64,000 bases of DNA from DASZBX01 sp035943635 (GTDB taxonomy: Bacteria > Actinomycetota > Actinomycetes > Streptomycetales > Catenulisporaceae), in assembly GCA_035943635.1 (NCBI GenBank), contig DASZBX010000070.1, positions 54,769 through 118,768 on the forward strand. The letters are read 5' to 3'. Shown in pieces: positions 8,660 through 17,507 of this stretch (its first letter is position 1; each line of letters opens with the position of its first letter). Below the pieces are notes generated by a model. The model was not told the origin of the DNA and made no database searches. It saw only the letters and a list, made by a program, of their open reading frames with translations. Both the position numbers and the translations under genes were made by a program.

Positions 8660-9104
8660 TCTCTGGCCCTTTGTCGTTTCCGGCGGTGAAATCCGTGCCC
8701 CGGGGTAATCCCGGTCATACGCCGGAGCTGCTTGAATTGTGCTGAACATGACGCTGCGTAACCATTCGGCGGCGGATTCGGATTCCGGCCGGTCTGGCCG
8801 CGACCCGAACTCGACATGGCCTCGGGTCTTGGCCTGGGGCCACTATTCTCCGGCATTGTCGGCAAAGCGAAATCCGCGCTGCGGCTTTCTTTCCCCGGCC
8901 TGCCGCATTCGCGATGGTGTTCTCTCGCTCGGCTGGTCATGAGAAGAATCGCCTTTCCGCTGTTCATGCTGGTTAACGCGCGTACATCCTGGTGATTGTC
9001 ACCCTACGCGCTAACCGTGTTCGGCGGCAGTGTCGCACGGCCGGTCTGCCGTTGCGCCGACCCGTGATCCGCCCCGGCCTGCGCAATGAGGGAGAATGGA
9101 TCCC
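8660..9104. other. intergenic region without recognised gene
   Basis: 445 bp between divergent genes, more AT-rich than the surroundings. It should hold the promoters of the PaiB-like gene and the phosphatase gene. I see no coding frame with third-position G/C bias, no tRNA and no strong hairpin. Confidence 0.5.
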
Positions 9105-9653
9105 ATGCCGTATCGAGTCACGTTTGTATGCACAGGTAACATCTGCCGCAGCCCGATGGCTGAGCACGTGCTGCGCAGTCACGTGCAGAAGGCCGGGCTC
9201 GACGTGGTCGTGGACAGTTCGGGAACCGGAAGCTGGCACGTCACCGACCCGGCCGACCCGCGGACCGTCCGGACCCTGCGCGCGCACGGCTACACCTGCG
9301 ACCACAGCGCCCGGCAGTTCAAGTCCGCCTGGTTCGACGACTACGACCTGGTCATCGCCCTGGACCGCGGCCACCAGCGCGAGCTGTCGCAGCTGGCCCG
9401 GACCGACGCGGACCGGGCGAAGATCAGGCTGCTGCGCTCGTTCGACCCGCAGGCCGGAACGGACCTGAGCGTCGTCGACCCGTACTACGACGACGACGAG
9501 TTCGAGGTGGTGATGGAACTCATCGAGGCCGCGGTCCCCGGGCTGCTGGCCGAGATCGGCGCCGCGCTCGGCGCCTCGGAGGGTCCGGACAGACCGGAGG
9601 CCGCGTCCGGAATCGTTTCCGGTGCTGAGCGGGGTTTTGCCAAAGACGCGTGA
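9105..9653 (+). CDS. low-molecular-weight protein-tyrosine phosphatase
   Basis: 182 aa. The P-loop VCTGNICRSPMAE carries the catalytic Cys and Arg (about residues 8-14) and the general-acid Asp is in SVVDPYYDDDEFE. Other family strings are SSGTGSWH, DHSARQF and DLVIALDRGHQREL. ATG 9105 is preferred to ATG 9096 because GAGGGAGA ends 10 nt before it, while it overlaps the upstream candidate. Cytosolic; may dephosphorylate tyrosine kinases or arginine/tyrosine phosphoproteins. A 9-bp dyad overlaps its stop codon. Confidence 0.95.
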   Translation: MPYRVTFVCTGNICRSPMAEHVLRSHVQKAGLDVVVDSSGTGSWHVTDPADPRTVRTLRAHGYTCDHSARQFKSAWFDDYDLVIALDRGHQRELSQLARTDADRAKIRLLRSFDPQAGTDLSVVDPYYDDDEFEVVMELIEAAVPGLLAEIGAALGASEGPDRPEAASGIVSGAERGFAKDA

Positions 9654-9663
9654 GTTTGGCAAA
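9636..9663. promoter_or_regulatory. dyad TTTGCCAAA/TTTGGCAAA over the phosphatase stop codon
   Basis: Perfect 9-bp arms around a 10-nt loop straddle the stop codon. There is no T-tract, so it could be a weak terminator or a protein-binding site for the intergenic region that follows. Confidence 0.35.
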
Positions 9664-10064
9664 GGGGGCATTGGGGCGCGTGCGGCGGCGCGCGAGGGGC
9701 GTGCACAAAGGTTTACGCTGCGCGGCCCGCAAAGACGTAGATCATGGCGTAGGATCAGGGCTCGGCAGGAGATTTTCCGGCACCTGGATCGAACATCCGT
9801 ACCCCCGGGAAGAGGACGAGGGCAAAAGCAATTTCATCAGCAATTGCTAAAGGTCGGGCAAACGCAAACTCAAATGCCGCTTTGCACTCGCGTCCATCAG
9901 CATTTACCTGCTTTTGTCCCTGGCGCCCAGGCCAATTCGCCACCCTCGAAAGGTAAATTTCCGGCATGCCCGGGGCGGTTGCGCCGTCCCGTCCGCGGCG
10001 TCACCATTAGGCTCGTTCGCGTACTACTCGGAATTCATGTCGGCAAGACCCAGGGGTGGAAATA
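9654..10064. other. intergenic region before the kinase gene
   Basis: About 410 bp, unusually rich in A and T for this genome. It contains a second dyad, AGCAATT at 9827-9833 with AATTGCT at 9842-9848. No coding frame is supported. Likely promoter/5' leader of the kinase gene. Confidence 0.4.
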
Positions 10065-12065
10065 GTGCGGACCGGCATCCCGGCGCCTCGCCAGGCCTAC
10101 GATCCCGAGCGGATCGGGAGGTACCAGGTCCTGGGCCGGATCGGCTCCGGTGCGATGGGCCAGGTGTATCTCGCCCGCTCGCCCGGATCGCGGCTGGTCG
10201 CGGTCAAGACCATCCACACCGAGCTCGCCGACGACGGCGACTTCCGGCGTCGTTTCGCCCGCGAGGTGACCGCGGCGCGCAGTGTCGGCGGCGCCTATAC
10301 GGCACCCGTGGTCGACGCCGATCCCGACGCCGACGTGCCCTGGCTCGCCACCCTGTATCTGCCGGTGCCCACGATGGCCGTGATGGTCGAGAGGTGCGGT
10401 CCGCTGCCGGTTCCGGCCGTGCGCTGGCTGGCGGCCGGCTGCGCCGAGGCGCTGGAGTCGATCCACCGGGCCGGCCTGATCCACCGGGATCTGAAGCCGG
10501 GCAACGTGTTGGTCGCCGCGGACGGGCCCCGGGTGATCGACTTCGGTCTGGTCCGGGCCGAGGGGCAGTCGAACCTGACCATCGCCGGCGACGCGATGGG
10601 CACGCCCTCGTTCATGGCCCCGGAGCAGGCCTCCGGGGAGGGCCCGATCGGCCCGGCCGTCGACGTCTTCTCGCTCGGCGCGACTCTGATGTTCGCGCTG
10701 ACCGGCACGTCCCCGTACCGCGGCCGCAACATCAACGAGGCCATCTTCCAGATGATGCGCGGCACCCCGGACCTGTCGGTCATCCCGGAGGAGATGCGCC
10801 CGGTCCTGGCCGCCTGCCTGCGCCGGGACCCGGACGAGCGCCCGACCCCGGCCCAGCTGGTCGACTACTTCGCCCCGCACGTGGCCGGCTCGCACATGTC
10901 CCCGCCGCTGCCCACCTCCGCCCTGCGGCTGATCCAGGAGTACGGCCGCAAGCTCACCGAGGAACTGGGCGTGCCCACACCCGAGGAGGGCCAGTCGGCC
11001 GCCGGTTCCAACGGCTCGGCCGGGTCGGGCCCGGGTTCCGGCTCCGGGGCCGACTCCGGCTCCGGTTCCGACCGCGAGGCCGTGTTCGGCGTCTCCGCCG
11101 GCGCCGCGGACAAGCCGCTCTTCCCCCGGCCCGACCCGGTCCACGCCGAGACCGAGCCGCTGCGCACCGGCGACCGCTCGACCGGTCCCGGCCGCAGCTC
11201 TGGCCGCGACCCGGAACCCGGCTGGATCTCGTCGCGCGCGACCGGCTCCGACCCGGTGACCGGGCCCGGCAGCGAAGGCGCGGACGAGAGCGACTGGGAG
11301 CGCGCCCTGGACCGCTTCCTGGAGAACGGCCCGGCGCACCCGGCCGAGCCGGTCAAGAAGCGCCAGTTCGACGACTCCACCCCGCTGCCCGGCCCGTCCG
11401 GCCCGGAGGTCCGCCGCCGCTGGGCCAAGGAGCCGGACCGCGAGTTCGACCTCGGCGCGGCCAAGGACCGGGCCCGGGGCCTGACCACGGCCGAGGACGA
11501 CGACGAGAAGGCGAAGCCCGGCAAGGCCGCCAAGACCGAGCGGCCGGAGAACCGCCGCCGCAAGCAGAAACTGCAGAGCACCAACCACCGGCGCCGCAAC
11601 AGCCTGCGCGCGACGCTCGCGGTCGTGCTGGCCGCCGGGGCCGCCGGCGGGCTCGGCTACAGCCTGCACTCCAACTCCACCACCCAGATCACCCAGGCCG
11701 CGGCCACCGACACCACCCAGACGGACTTCGGCTGCGGCACCCCGCCGCCGGGGATGCCCGGCCCGCCGGTCGGCGCCTACTGGAAAGTCGGCGCGTCCTT
11801 CTTCGCCATCGCCCCGCCCGGCGGCAGCCAGACCACCTCGTTCAACCTGATCGGCTGCGGCTTCAAACCCGGACAGGTCCTGACCCTGGCCATCGTCGGC
11901 GGCCGCTCGATCCCGGACGCCGTCACCGCCGACAGCGTGGGCCGGTTCAACTACACCGTGAACGCCAACCACGAGTTCTTCCCCGGCGACATCCCGGCCG
12001 GCGCCTACGTGATCGAGGCCGAATACGGGTCCGTGGTCGCGAGCGTGCACTTCACCGTCGGCTGA
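10065..12065 (+). CDS. membrane-anchored Ser/Thr protein kinase (PknB-like)
   Basis: 666 aa. Kinase domain about residues 15-280: glycine loop IGSGAMGQVYLA, ATP Lys in VAVKTI, catalytic loop HRDLKPGNVL, DFG in VIDFGLV, and GTPSFMAPEQ. Then a Gly/Ser/Pro-rich disordered linker (about 300-500), a basic stretch, one membrane helix (about 515-535) and an external C-terminal domain of 130 aa with two Cys and an Ig-like pattern (IGCGFKPGQVLTLAIVGG). No PASTA repeats. GTG 10065 is preferred to GTG 10056 because AGGGG lies 8 nt before it. The sensor domain is not one I can name. A strong terminator follows. Confidence 0.93.
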   Translation: MRTGIPAPRQAYDPERIGRYQVLGRIGSGAMGQVYLARSPGSRLVAVKTIHTELADDGDFRRRFAREVTAARSVGGAYTAPVVDADPDADVPWLATLYLPVPTMAVMVERCGPLPVPAVRWLAAGCAEALESIHRAGLIHRDLKPGNVLVAADGPRVIDFGLVRAEGQSNLTIAGDAMGTPSFMAPEQASGEGPIGPAVDVFSLGATLMFALTGTSPYRGRNINEAIFQMMRGTPDLSVIPEEMRPVLAACLRRDPDERPTPAQLVDYFAPHVAGSHMSPPLPTSALRLIQEYGRKLTEELGVPTPEEGQSAAGSNGSAGSGPGSGSGADSGSGSDREAVFGVSAGAADKPLFPRPDPVHAETEPLRTGDRSTGPGRSSGRDPEPGWISSRATGSDPVTGPGSEGADESDWERALDRFLENGPAHPAEPVKKRQFDDSTPLPGPSGPEVRRRWAKEPDREFDLGAAKDRARGLTTAEDDDEKAKPGKAAKTERPENRRRKQKLQSTNHRRRNSLRATLAVVLAAGAAGGLGYSLHSNSTTQITQAAATDTTQTDFGCGTPPPGMPGPPVGAYWKVGASFFAIAPPGGSQTTSFNLIGCGFKPGQVLTLAIVGGRSIPDAVTADSVGRFNYTVNANHEFFPGDIPAGAYVIEAEYGSVVASVHFTVG

Positions 12066-12125
12066 CCTGCCGGACTGCCCGGAAATCCCCACTCCGCGCA
12101 CACTCTAAAGGCACTGCGTTCCACG

Positions 12126-12174
12126 GCCCGCGCCGGGTGCCGGTCGATCAGATCGGCGCCCGGCGCGGGCTTTT
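12126..12174 (+). terminator. intrinsic terminator after the kinase gene
   Basis: A 17-bp GC stem (12126-12142 with 12154-12170, one G-T mismatch) is followed by TTTT. It closes the kinase transcript before the ADP-ribosylglycohydrolase gene. Confidence 0.85.
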
Positions 12175-12225
12175 GCGAAACGAGATAGCGTGGCCGTTGC
12201 CATCGCAGACCACGGGAGGGGCCAC

Positions 12226-13230
12226 ATGCGCAAGGCCAGCGGGACGATGTACGGACTCGCCTACGGCGACGCCCTCGGCAAGCCGACCGAGTTCCTCACC
12301 TACGAGGAGATCATCCGCCGCTACGGGCCGACCGGGCCGCTCCGGCTGTCCGGCGACCCGGCACTGGTCACCGACGACACCCAGATGACGCTGGCCGTCG
12401 CCGACGCGCTGTTCGACACCCTGGACGCGGGCGAACTGACCGCCGCGCACTTCGAGAACCCGCTGCGCGACCGCTTCCTGGCCTGGGCGCAGAGCCCGGA
12501 GAACAACCGCGCGCCCGGCATGACCTGCCTGCGCGCGATCGGCCGGCTGGCCGAGGGACTGCCCTGGGCCGAGGCCACCGTGGCCGACTCGAAGGGCTGC
12601 GGCGCGAACATGCGGGTCGCGCCGATCGGCCTGCTGCCCGGCCTGAGTGAGGCCGACCGGGCCGGCGCGGCCCAGTTCCAGGCCGCGGTCACCCACGGTC
12701 ACCCGACCGCGCTGGCCGCCAGCGACCTGACCGCGTTCGCCGTGCACTGGCTGGCCGGCGGCATGCCCACCGGCGAGCTGCTCGACGCCCTGCGCGACCG
12801 CTGCGCCGGCCAGCGCGAGGTCTACCACCAGGAGTGGCTGGGCGAGCTGTGGCAGCGGTCGACCGCGACCAGCGCCCGGGACTTCATCGCCCGCGGCTGG
12901 GACGAGTGCCTGGCCGCGCTGGACACGGTCGAGCGCGCCCTGGCCGTCGCCGACCGCGCGGCCTACGCGGACCCGTGCCTGGCCGCCGGCCGCGGCTGGA
13001 TCGCCGAGGAGGCCCTGGCCACCGCCCTGTACTGCTATTTGATGTGGCCGGACGAGCCGGTCGCGATGCTCGGCCGGGCGGCGGCGTCCTCCGGGGACTC
13101 CGACTCGATCGCCAGCATCGCCGGAGCCCTGGCCGGGGCCGCGCTCGGCTTCGCGGCCTGGCCGGCCGGCTGGGCCGAGCAGATCGAGTACCGGGCCGAG
13201 CTGGACCGGATCGGCCGGGCCTGGGACTGA
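12226..13230 (+). CDS. ADP-ribosylglycohydrolase family protein
   Basis: 334 aa. Metal-binding motif TDDTQMTLAVADAL (about residues 49-62) and GDSDSIASIAGALAGAALG (about 290) are the two Mg sites of DraG-type enzymes; GLAYGDALGKPTEF is the N-terminal signature. ATG 12226 follows GGGAGGGG. It removes ADP-ribose from proteins or small acceptors. No ADP-ribosyltransferase gene is nearby, so the target is unknown. Confidence 0.95.
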   Translation: MRKASGTMYGLAYGDALGKPTEFLTYEEIIRRYGPTGPLRLSGDPALVTDDTQMTLAVADALFDTLDAGELTAAHFENPLRDRFLAWAQSPENNRAPGMTCLRAIGRLAEGLPWAEATVADSKGCGANMRVAPIGLLPGLSEADRAGAAQFQAAVTHGHPTALAASDLTAFAVHWLAGGMPTGELLDALRDRCAGQREVYHQEWLGELWQRSTATSARDFIARGWDECLAALDTVERALAVADRAAYADPCLAAGRGWIAEEALATALYCYLMWPDEPVAMLGRAAASSGDSDSIASIAGALAGAALGFAAWPAGWAEQIEYRAELDRIGRAWD

Positions 13231-13286
13231 GCGCTCCGGCGTGGTTGGTCCTTCCGCCCCCGGGTGGCCGTCGGCGCCCGCCCGGC

Positions 13287-13302
13287 TCCACCCTGGGGTG
13301 GA
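13287..13302. promoter_or_regulatory. TCCACCC-TG-GGGTGGA palindrome upstream of the two-component operon
   Basis: Perfect 7-bp arms 92 bp before the membrane protein start, with a related half site (TCCACCC) 41 bp further on. Candidate operator for the adjacent LuxR-type response regulator (inference). Confidence 0.4.
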
Positions 13303-13393
13303 CGCGGCGGCCGCGGCCGGGCGGCCGGGTCTCCACCCTGAGTGCAACCCCGGGGCTGAGGTCGAAAAACCGCCCCGGCGGCACAGTAGAGCC

Positions 13394-13912
13394 ATGACCA
13401 CCACTGATTACCTCATCTCCGCAGTCCTCGTCCTCCTCGTCATCCCGCAGGTGCGCGGCATGCGGATCAGCCTGCGCTCGCTCCTGCTGCCGCTGGTGGC
13501 GGTCGGCGCGGCCGGGGCGTACTACCTCAAGTCCATCCCCACCGGCGGCCACGACGTCGCGCTGGACGTGGCCACCTGCGCCGTCGGCGTGGCCCTGGGC
13601 CTGTTGTGCGGCCTGTTCACCCGGGTCTTCCCGGACGGCAGGGGCGGCCTGGTCTCCAAGGCGGGCGTGGGCGCGGCGATCCTGTGGATCGTCGGCATGG
13701 CGTCCCGGACCGGGTTCGCCTACGAGGCCAACCACGGCGGCGCGCACGCCATCTACACCTTCAGTGTGAACAACCAGATCACCGGGTCCAACGCCTGGAC
13801 CGCCGCCCTGGTCCTGATGGCCCTGGTCCAGGTGCTCGCCCGGCTTGTGGTGATCCGGGTCAAGGCCCACCAGGCCGGGCAGTCCCAGGCCCCCGTCGCG
13901 GTCGCCGCGTAA
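13394..13912 (+). CDS. small multi-pass membrane protein of unknown function
   Basis: 172 aa with about five hydrophobic helices (residues 5-20, 28-45, 55-75, 95-112, 140-160) and no enzyme motif that I recognise. ATG 13394 is taken; the frame is open upstream but composition there is non-coding. It ends 3 bp before the histidine kinase start, so it is almost certainly co-transcribed and may be its membrane partner or a target of the system. Confidence 0.75.
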   Translation: MTTTDYLISAVLVLLVIPQVRGMRISLRSLLLPLVAVGAAGAYYLKSIPTGGHDVALDVATCAVGVALGLLCGLFTRVFPDGRGGLVSKAGVGAAILWIVGMASRTGFAYEANHGGAHAIYTFSVNNQITGSNAWTAALVLMALVQVLARLVVIRVKAHQAGQSQAPVAVAA

Positions 13913-13915
13913 TCC

Positions 13916-15370
13916 GTGAGCGAGGTGCAGCAGGTCCCGGCGCGCGGCGACGCGCGGCCCGCGGGACGCGAAGACCCCCGGAGCACTTATCCTGCGCTGG
14001 TGACAGTCTCGCCCACCGCACCTGAGGATCCCGCCCGAAGCCCGACCGAGCCGGCCGCCGCCGGCCTGGCCGGGCCTCGCGGCATTCGCGCACGCACACG
14101 CAGGGCCAAGGGCGAGGTCGCGGCCGTGAGCGTCGGCAGCAGCACTGACGTCGGCTTCGGCCCGGGCTCGGCGCAGCAGGTGAGCGAACGGGTCGCCGCC
14201 GCCGACCTGCGGGCGTTCTCCCGGCGGCGGGCCCAGAGCCGCCGGCTGGGGCTGCTGATCTTCCCGATGCTGGCGCTCGTCGTCCCGCAGCCGTTCTTCG
14301 GCCACCCCGGCCCCGGGCTGCACGGCAGCGGCCTGGCCATGTCGCTCGGCCTGGCCGCGATCGTCGCCGCGAGCATCCCGACCCTGCTGGTCTGGCCGCC
14401 GGGACCCCTCACGGACCTGCTGTTCTCCGTGATCCCGCTGGTCATGGGGGCGGGCGGGATCGCCCTGCTGGCCGGGCAGCTGTCCACCTCCGGACAGATC
14501 GCGGTCTCGTTCTCGGTGTCGATAGCGTTCATCCGGCTGCCGGTGGCCCGGGCCCTGGGCATCGGGGGAGTGCTGACCGCCGGCATGGCGGTCATGGTGG
14601 TGGCCCGCAACGGCGGGGACGAGGACTCGGCCGCGACGATCCTGCTGTGCGTGTCCGTGGCCCTGATGGCGCTGCTGGTGCGCCGCTCCTGGGAGGACCA
14701 GGCCGCGGCTGAGCGGCTGACCGCGCAGCTCCAGGACGCCCGGGAGGAGCACGCCAAGGCCGCCGCCCTGGCCGAGCGCGGCCGGATCGCCCGGGACCTG
14801 CACGACGTGCTGGCCCAGTCGCTCTCCGGCCTCGCCATCCAGCTGGAGGCCGCCCGGCGGGTGGCCCGGCGCGGCGGCGCGGACGAGCAGCTGACCGAGC
14901 TGCTCGACCGGGCGAGCGGGCTGGCCAAGGACGGCCTGTCCGAGGCGCGCCGGGCGGTCGCGGTGCTGCGCGGCGACGTGCAGGCGAGCCTGGATCTGTT
15001 GCCCGGCCTGGTGGAGCGGTATCAGAAGGACCTGCGGCTGGATGTCGGCCTGGAGATCCGCGGGACGGTGCGCGAACTCGCGCCGCTGGCCGAGGAGGCG
15101 TTGCTGCGCGGGGCGCAGGAGGCGCTGACCAACGCGGCGCGATACGCTCGCGGCTCGACCGTACGGGTCGAACTCGAGTACTCGGAGTCGCTGACCGTGG
15201 TGACCGTGCAGGACACTCTTCCGGCCGAGGGCGCCGCCCCCGGCGAGGTGATCACCGGCTCGGGCCTCGGCCTGCGCGGCATGGCCGAACGGCTGGCCCA
15301 GGTCGGCGGGACGGTCCAGGTCGGCCCGACCGGCGCCGGCTGGCTGGTCCGGATGGAGGTGCCGGCGTGA
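13916..15370 (+). CDS. sensor histidine kinase, NarL/DesK type (HisKA_3)
   Basis: 484 aa from GTG 13916. About five to six membrane helices lie at residues 115-260, then a coiled segment, the dimerisation/phosphoacceptor box ERGRIARDLHDVLAQSLSGL (His about 298), the N-box EALTNAARYA and the G-box GSGLGLRGMAERL. The first 70 residues are Pro/Arg-rich and may be over-called; GTG codons near 14000 and 14126 are alternatives. It should phosphorylate the response regulator whose GTG start overlaps its stop. Confidence 0.93.
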   Translation: MSEVQQVPARGDARPAGREDPRSTYPALVTVSPTAPEDPARSPTEPAAAGLAGPRGIRARTRRAKGEVAAVSVGSSTDVGFGPGSAQQVSERVAAADLRAFSRRRAQSRRLGLLIFPMLALVVPQPFFGHPGPGLHGSGLAMSLGLAAIVAASIPTLLVWPPGPLTDLLFSVIPLVMGAGGIALLAGQLSTSGQIAVSFSVSIAFIRLPVARALGIGGVLTAGMAVMVVARNGGDEDSAATILLCVSVALMALLVRRSWEDQAAAERLTAQLQDAREEHAKAAALAERGRIARDLHDVLAQSLSGLAIQLEAARRVARRGGADEQLTELLDRASGLAKDGLSEARRAVAVLRGDVQASLDLLPGLVERYQKDLRLDVGLEIRGTVRELAPLAEEALLRGAQEALTNAARYARGSTVRVELEYSESLTVVTVQDTLPAEGAAPGEVITGSGLGLRGMAERLAQVGGTVQVGPTGAGWLVRMEVPA

Positions 15371-16116
15371 CCGCCGAGACGGACCGTATCCGGGTGCTGA
15401 TCACGGACGACCAGCGGGTGGTCCGCGACGGCCTGGTGTTGTTGGTCGGCACGTTCGACGGGATAGAGATCGTCGGCAGCGCGTGCGAGGGCGCGGAGGC
15501 GGTCCGGATGGCCGTCGAGCTGCGCCCGGATGTGGTGCTGATGGACCTGGACATGCCGGTGCTGAACGGCGCCGGGGCGACCGCCGCGCTGAAGGAGAAG
15601 GTGCCGGGGGCGGCCGTGCTGGTGCTGACCACGTACACCGACGAGGCGCACGTCATGCCCGCGTTGAAGGCCGGCGCGCGCGGATATGTGACGAAGGATA
15701 CGGACGCTGACACGCTGGAGGCGGCCATCCGGCAGGTGCATGCCGGGCGCGCGTTTCTGGACCCGGAGGTGCAGGAACGGCTGATGGCCGCGGTCGCCGG
15801 GAACGGGCTCGGCGGGAGCTTGGGCGCGGAGACGACTGCTTCCGGCGCTGCGGTGGATGAGTCGCAGGAGGCTGATCGGGATTCGGATCCTGGTGCGGGC
15901 CGAGCGTTGCCCGACGGATTGACCGTGCGCGAAGCGGAGGTTCTGGCGCTGATCGCCGAGGGCCTGTCCAACGCGGAGATCGGCGCGCGCCTGTTCGTGA
16001 GCAACGCGACCGTGAAATCACACGTGAACCGCATCTTCGCGAAGATCGGCGTCCGAGACCGGGCGCAGGCGGTCAGATATGCGTTCCGGGCCGGGATCGG
16101 CGAGACAGATAGCTGA
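15367..16116 (+). CDS. NarL/LuxR-family response regulator
   Basis: 249 aa. Receiver domain: acidic pocket ITDDQRVVRDGL, phosphoacceptor Asp in VVLMDLDMPVLNG (about residue 60), and Lys in YVTKDTDADTL. A 50-aa variable linker follows, then the LuxR helix-turn-helix LTVREAEVLALIAEGLSNAE to VKSHVNRIFAKI (187-235). GTGA overlap with the kinase stop shows translational coupling. Probably controls its own operon and unknown membrane-stress genes. Confidence 0.95.
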   Translation: MTAETDRIRVLITDDQRVVRDGLVLLVGTFDGIEIVGSACEGAEAVRMAVELRPDVVLMDLDMPVLNGAGATAALKEKVPGAAVLVLTTYTDEAHVMPALKAGARGYVTKDTDADTLEAAIRQVHAGRAFLDPEVQERLMAAVAGNGLGGSLGAETTASGAAVDESQEADRDSDPGAGRALPDGLTVREAEVLALIAEGLSNAEIGARLFVSNATVKSHVNRIFAKIGVRDRAQAVRYAFRAGIGETDS

Positions 16117-16141
16117 TTCTCCGGGTCGGCCGCGGGGTCTG

Positions 16142-17440
16142 TCACGCCTGGTCTGAGCCGGGAGCGCTGTCGGCTGCATCCAGGTGGGTCAGGCCGCGGG
16201 CGTAGACACGGGTCAGTTCGTGGAACCGGTAACGGCCCGGGACGCTCTGCGTCAGCAGATTGTGATCGAGCAGCGAGTCGAGCAGGTGCTCGGCGGTGTG
16301 CGGGTCGGCGTCGGTCGGGTAGGCGGCGGTCTGGGCGTCGACGTCCGGGGCGAGAAGCATGCCCAGGTAGCGGAAAAGGCGGCGCTCGGCGAGCGGCAGG
16401 GCGGCGTAGGAGGAGTCGAAGACGGCGGTGAGGTCCCAGTCCTCGTCCTGGAGTCGGGCCAGGCGGATGGCCTCGTCGCGCAGGTCGGCGACGAGGTCCC
16501 GGACGGGCAGATTCGTGCGGCGCCGGAGCCGGGCGGCGGCCAGGCGTACGGCCAGCGGCAGGTAGCCGCAGAGCGCGAGCAGGTCGGCGGCGGACGGGTC
16601 GTCGTCCCGAATGCGGCCGTCCTGGGCGACCTTGTGTAGCAGCGCGAGCGCCTCGGCCTGCGAAAGCACGTCCAGGGAGAGGGAATGCGTGTCGTCGAGC
16701 CCGATCAGGCGTCTGCGACTGGTCGCCAGGACCTGGCAGCCGGGCGTTCCGGGCAGCAGCGGGCGCACCTATGCGGTGTCGGCGGCGTTGTCCAGAATAA
16801 TCAGGGTTCTGGTTCCGTCCGGGCGGTCGCGGTAGAGTGCGGCGCGTTCGCCCTGGTCCTCGGGTGTCTGGTCCGGCGAGACGCCCAGGCTGCGCAGCAA
16901 CCAGGCCAGTGCGTCCCCGGTGGCCAGGGGCGCGGCGCCGGGCGAGTGGCCGGGCAGGTCGATGAACAGCTGGCCGTCCGGGAACGCGTCGCGGACCCGG
17001 TGCGCCGCATGCAGGCCCAGTGCGGTTTCGCCCACTCCGCCCATGCCGTCGATCGCGGAGATCACCACGCTGCCGGTCCCGCCGACGTCCGGGGTCTCGC
17101 TCAGGAGGCTGACGAGGCGGTCGAGTTCGGGTCGGTGGCCGGTGAAGGCCCGAGTGTCGCCAGGGAGCTGATACCGCGAGCCGGGATGAGACGGATTGCC
17201 TGTGCGGGACTGGGTTTTCGAACCAGCCAGTCTGGCCGGACCATTGGTGGTAACGCCGGTGGTCGGCGAGGCGGTCAGCGGCCCGGCCGAAGGACTGCTC
17301 GACATGATGCTCGACGGCCTGGCCTCGACGAAATCCAACTCCGGATCGGCGGTCAGGATCCTGCGGTGCAGCTGCCGCACGGGCGCAGACGGGTCTACTC
17401 CGAGCTGGCCGACCAGCGTACGCCGCAGGGTCTGGAAGAC
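16142..17440 (-). pseudogene. decayed AfsR/SARP-type regulator (BTAD tail + NB-ARC)
   Basis: Three lesions are visible. (1) The DNA-binding domain and most of the BTAD domain are gone; only the tail FQTLRRTLVGQLGVDPSA to LHRRILTADPEL remains at the 5' side. (2) The Walker A reads GMGGVGETAL, with Glu replacing the essential Lys. (3) A TAG at 16769-16771 interrupts the frame between LIILDNAADTA and VRPLLPGTPG, where relatives have Gln (CAG). Downstream NB-ARC parts (VLATSRRRL, CGYLPLAVRLAAARLRRR, winged-helix, FHELTRVYARG) continue in the same frame to 16142. The TPR region is absent. It is related to the intact regulator at 34214. Confidence 0.85.
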
Positions 17441-17470
17441 CTTCGTTGACAGTGCTCGAAACGTCAGGCA

Positions 17471-17493
17471 TAGTCTGTCCCACAGACTAGTCT
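17471..17493. promoter_or_regulatory. compound palindrome, candidate operator of the downstream regulator
   Basis: TAGTCTGTCCCACAGACTA is a perfect 8-bp inverted repeat (spacer CCC) and overlaps the palindrome AGACTAGTCT, giving three AGTCT/AGACT half sites 15-37 bp before the membrane protein start. It is well placed to block transcription of the pair below, whose second gene is a winged-helix protein. Confidence 0.6.
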
Positions 17494-17507
17494 GCATGGG
17501 AGGAAGC

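Noticed and set aside
9786..9800. Second SOS box (GATCGAACATCCG)
   Set aside because: The right half GTTCGA is missing.
10035..12101. 688-aa frame antisense to the kinase gene
   Set aside because: High-G+C codon mirror effect; no motif, no ribosome-binding site.
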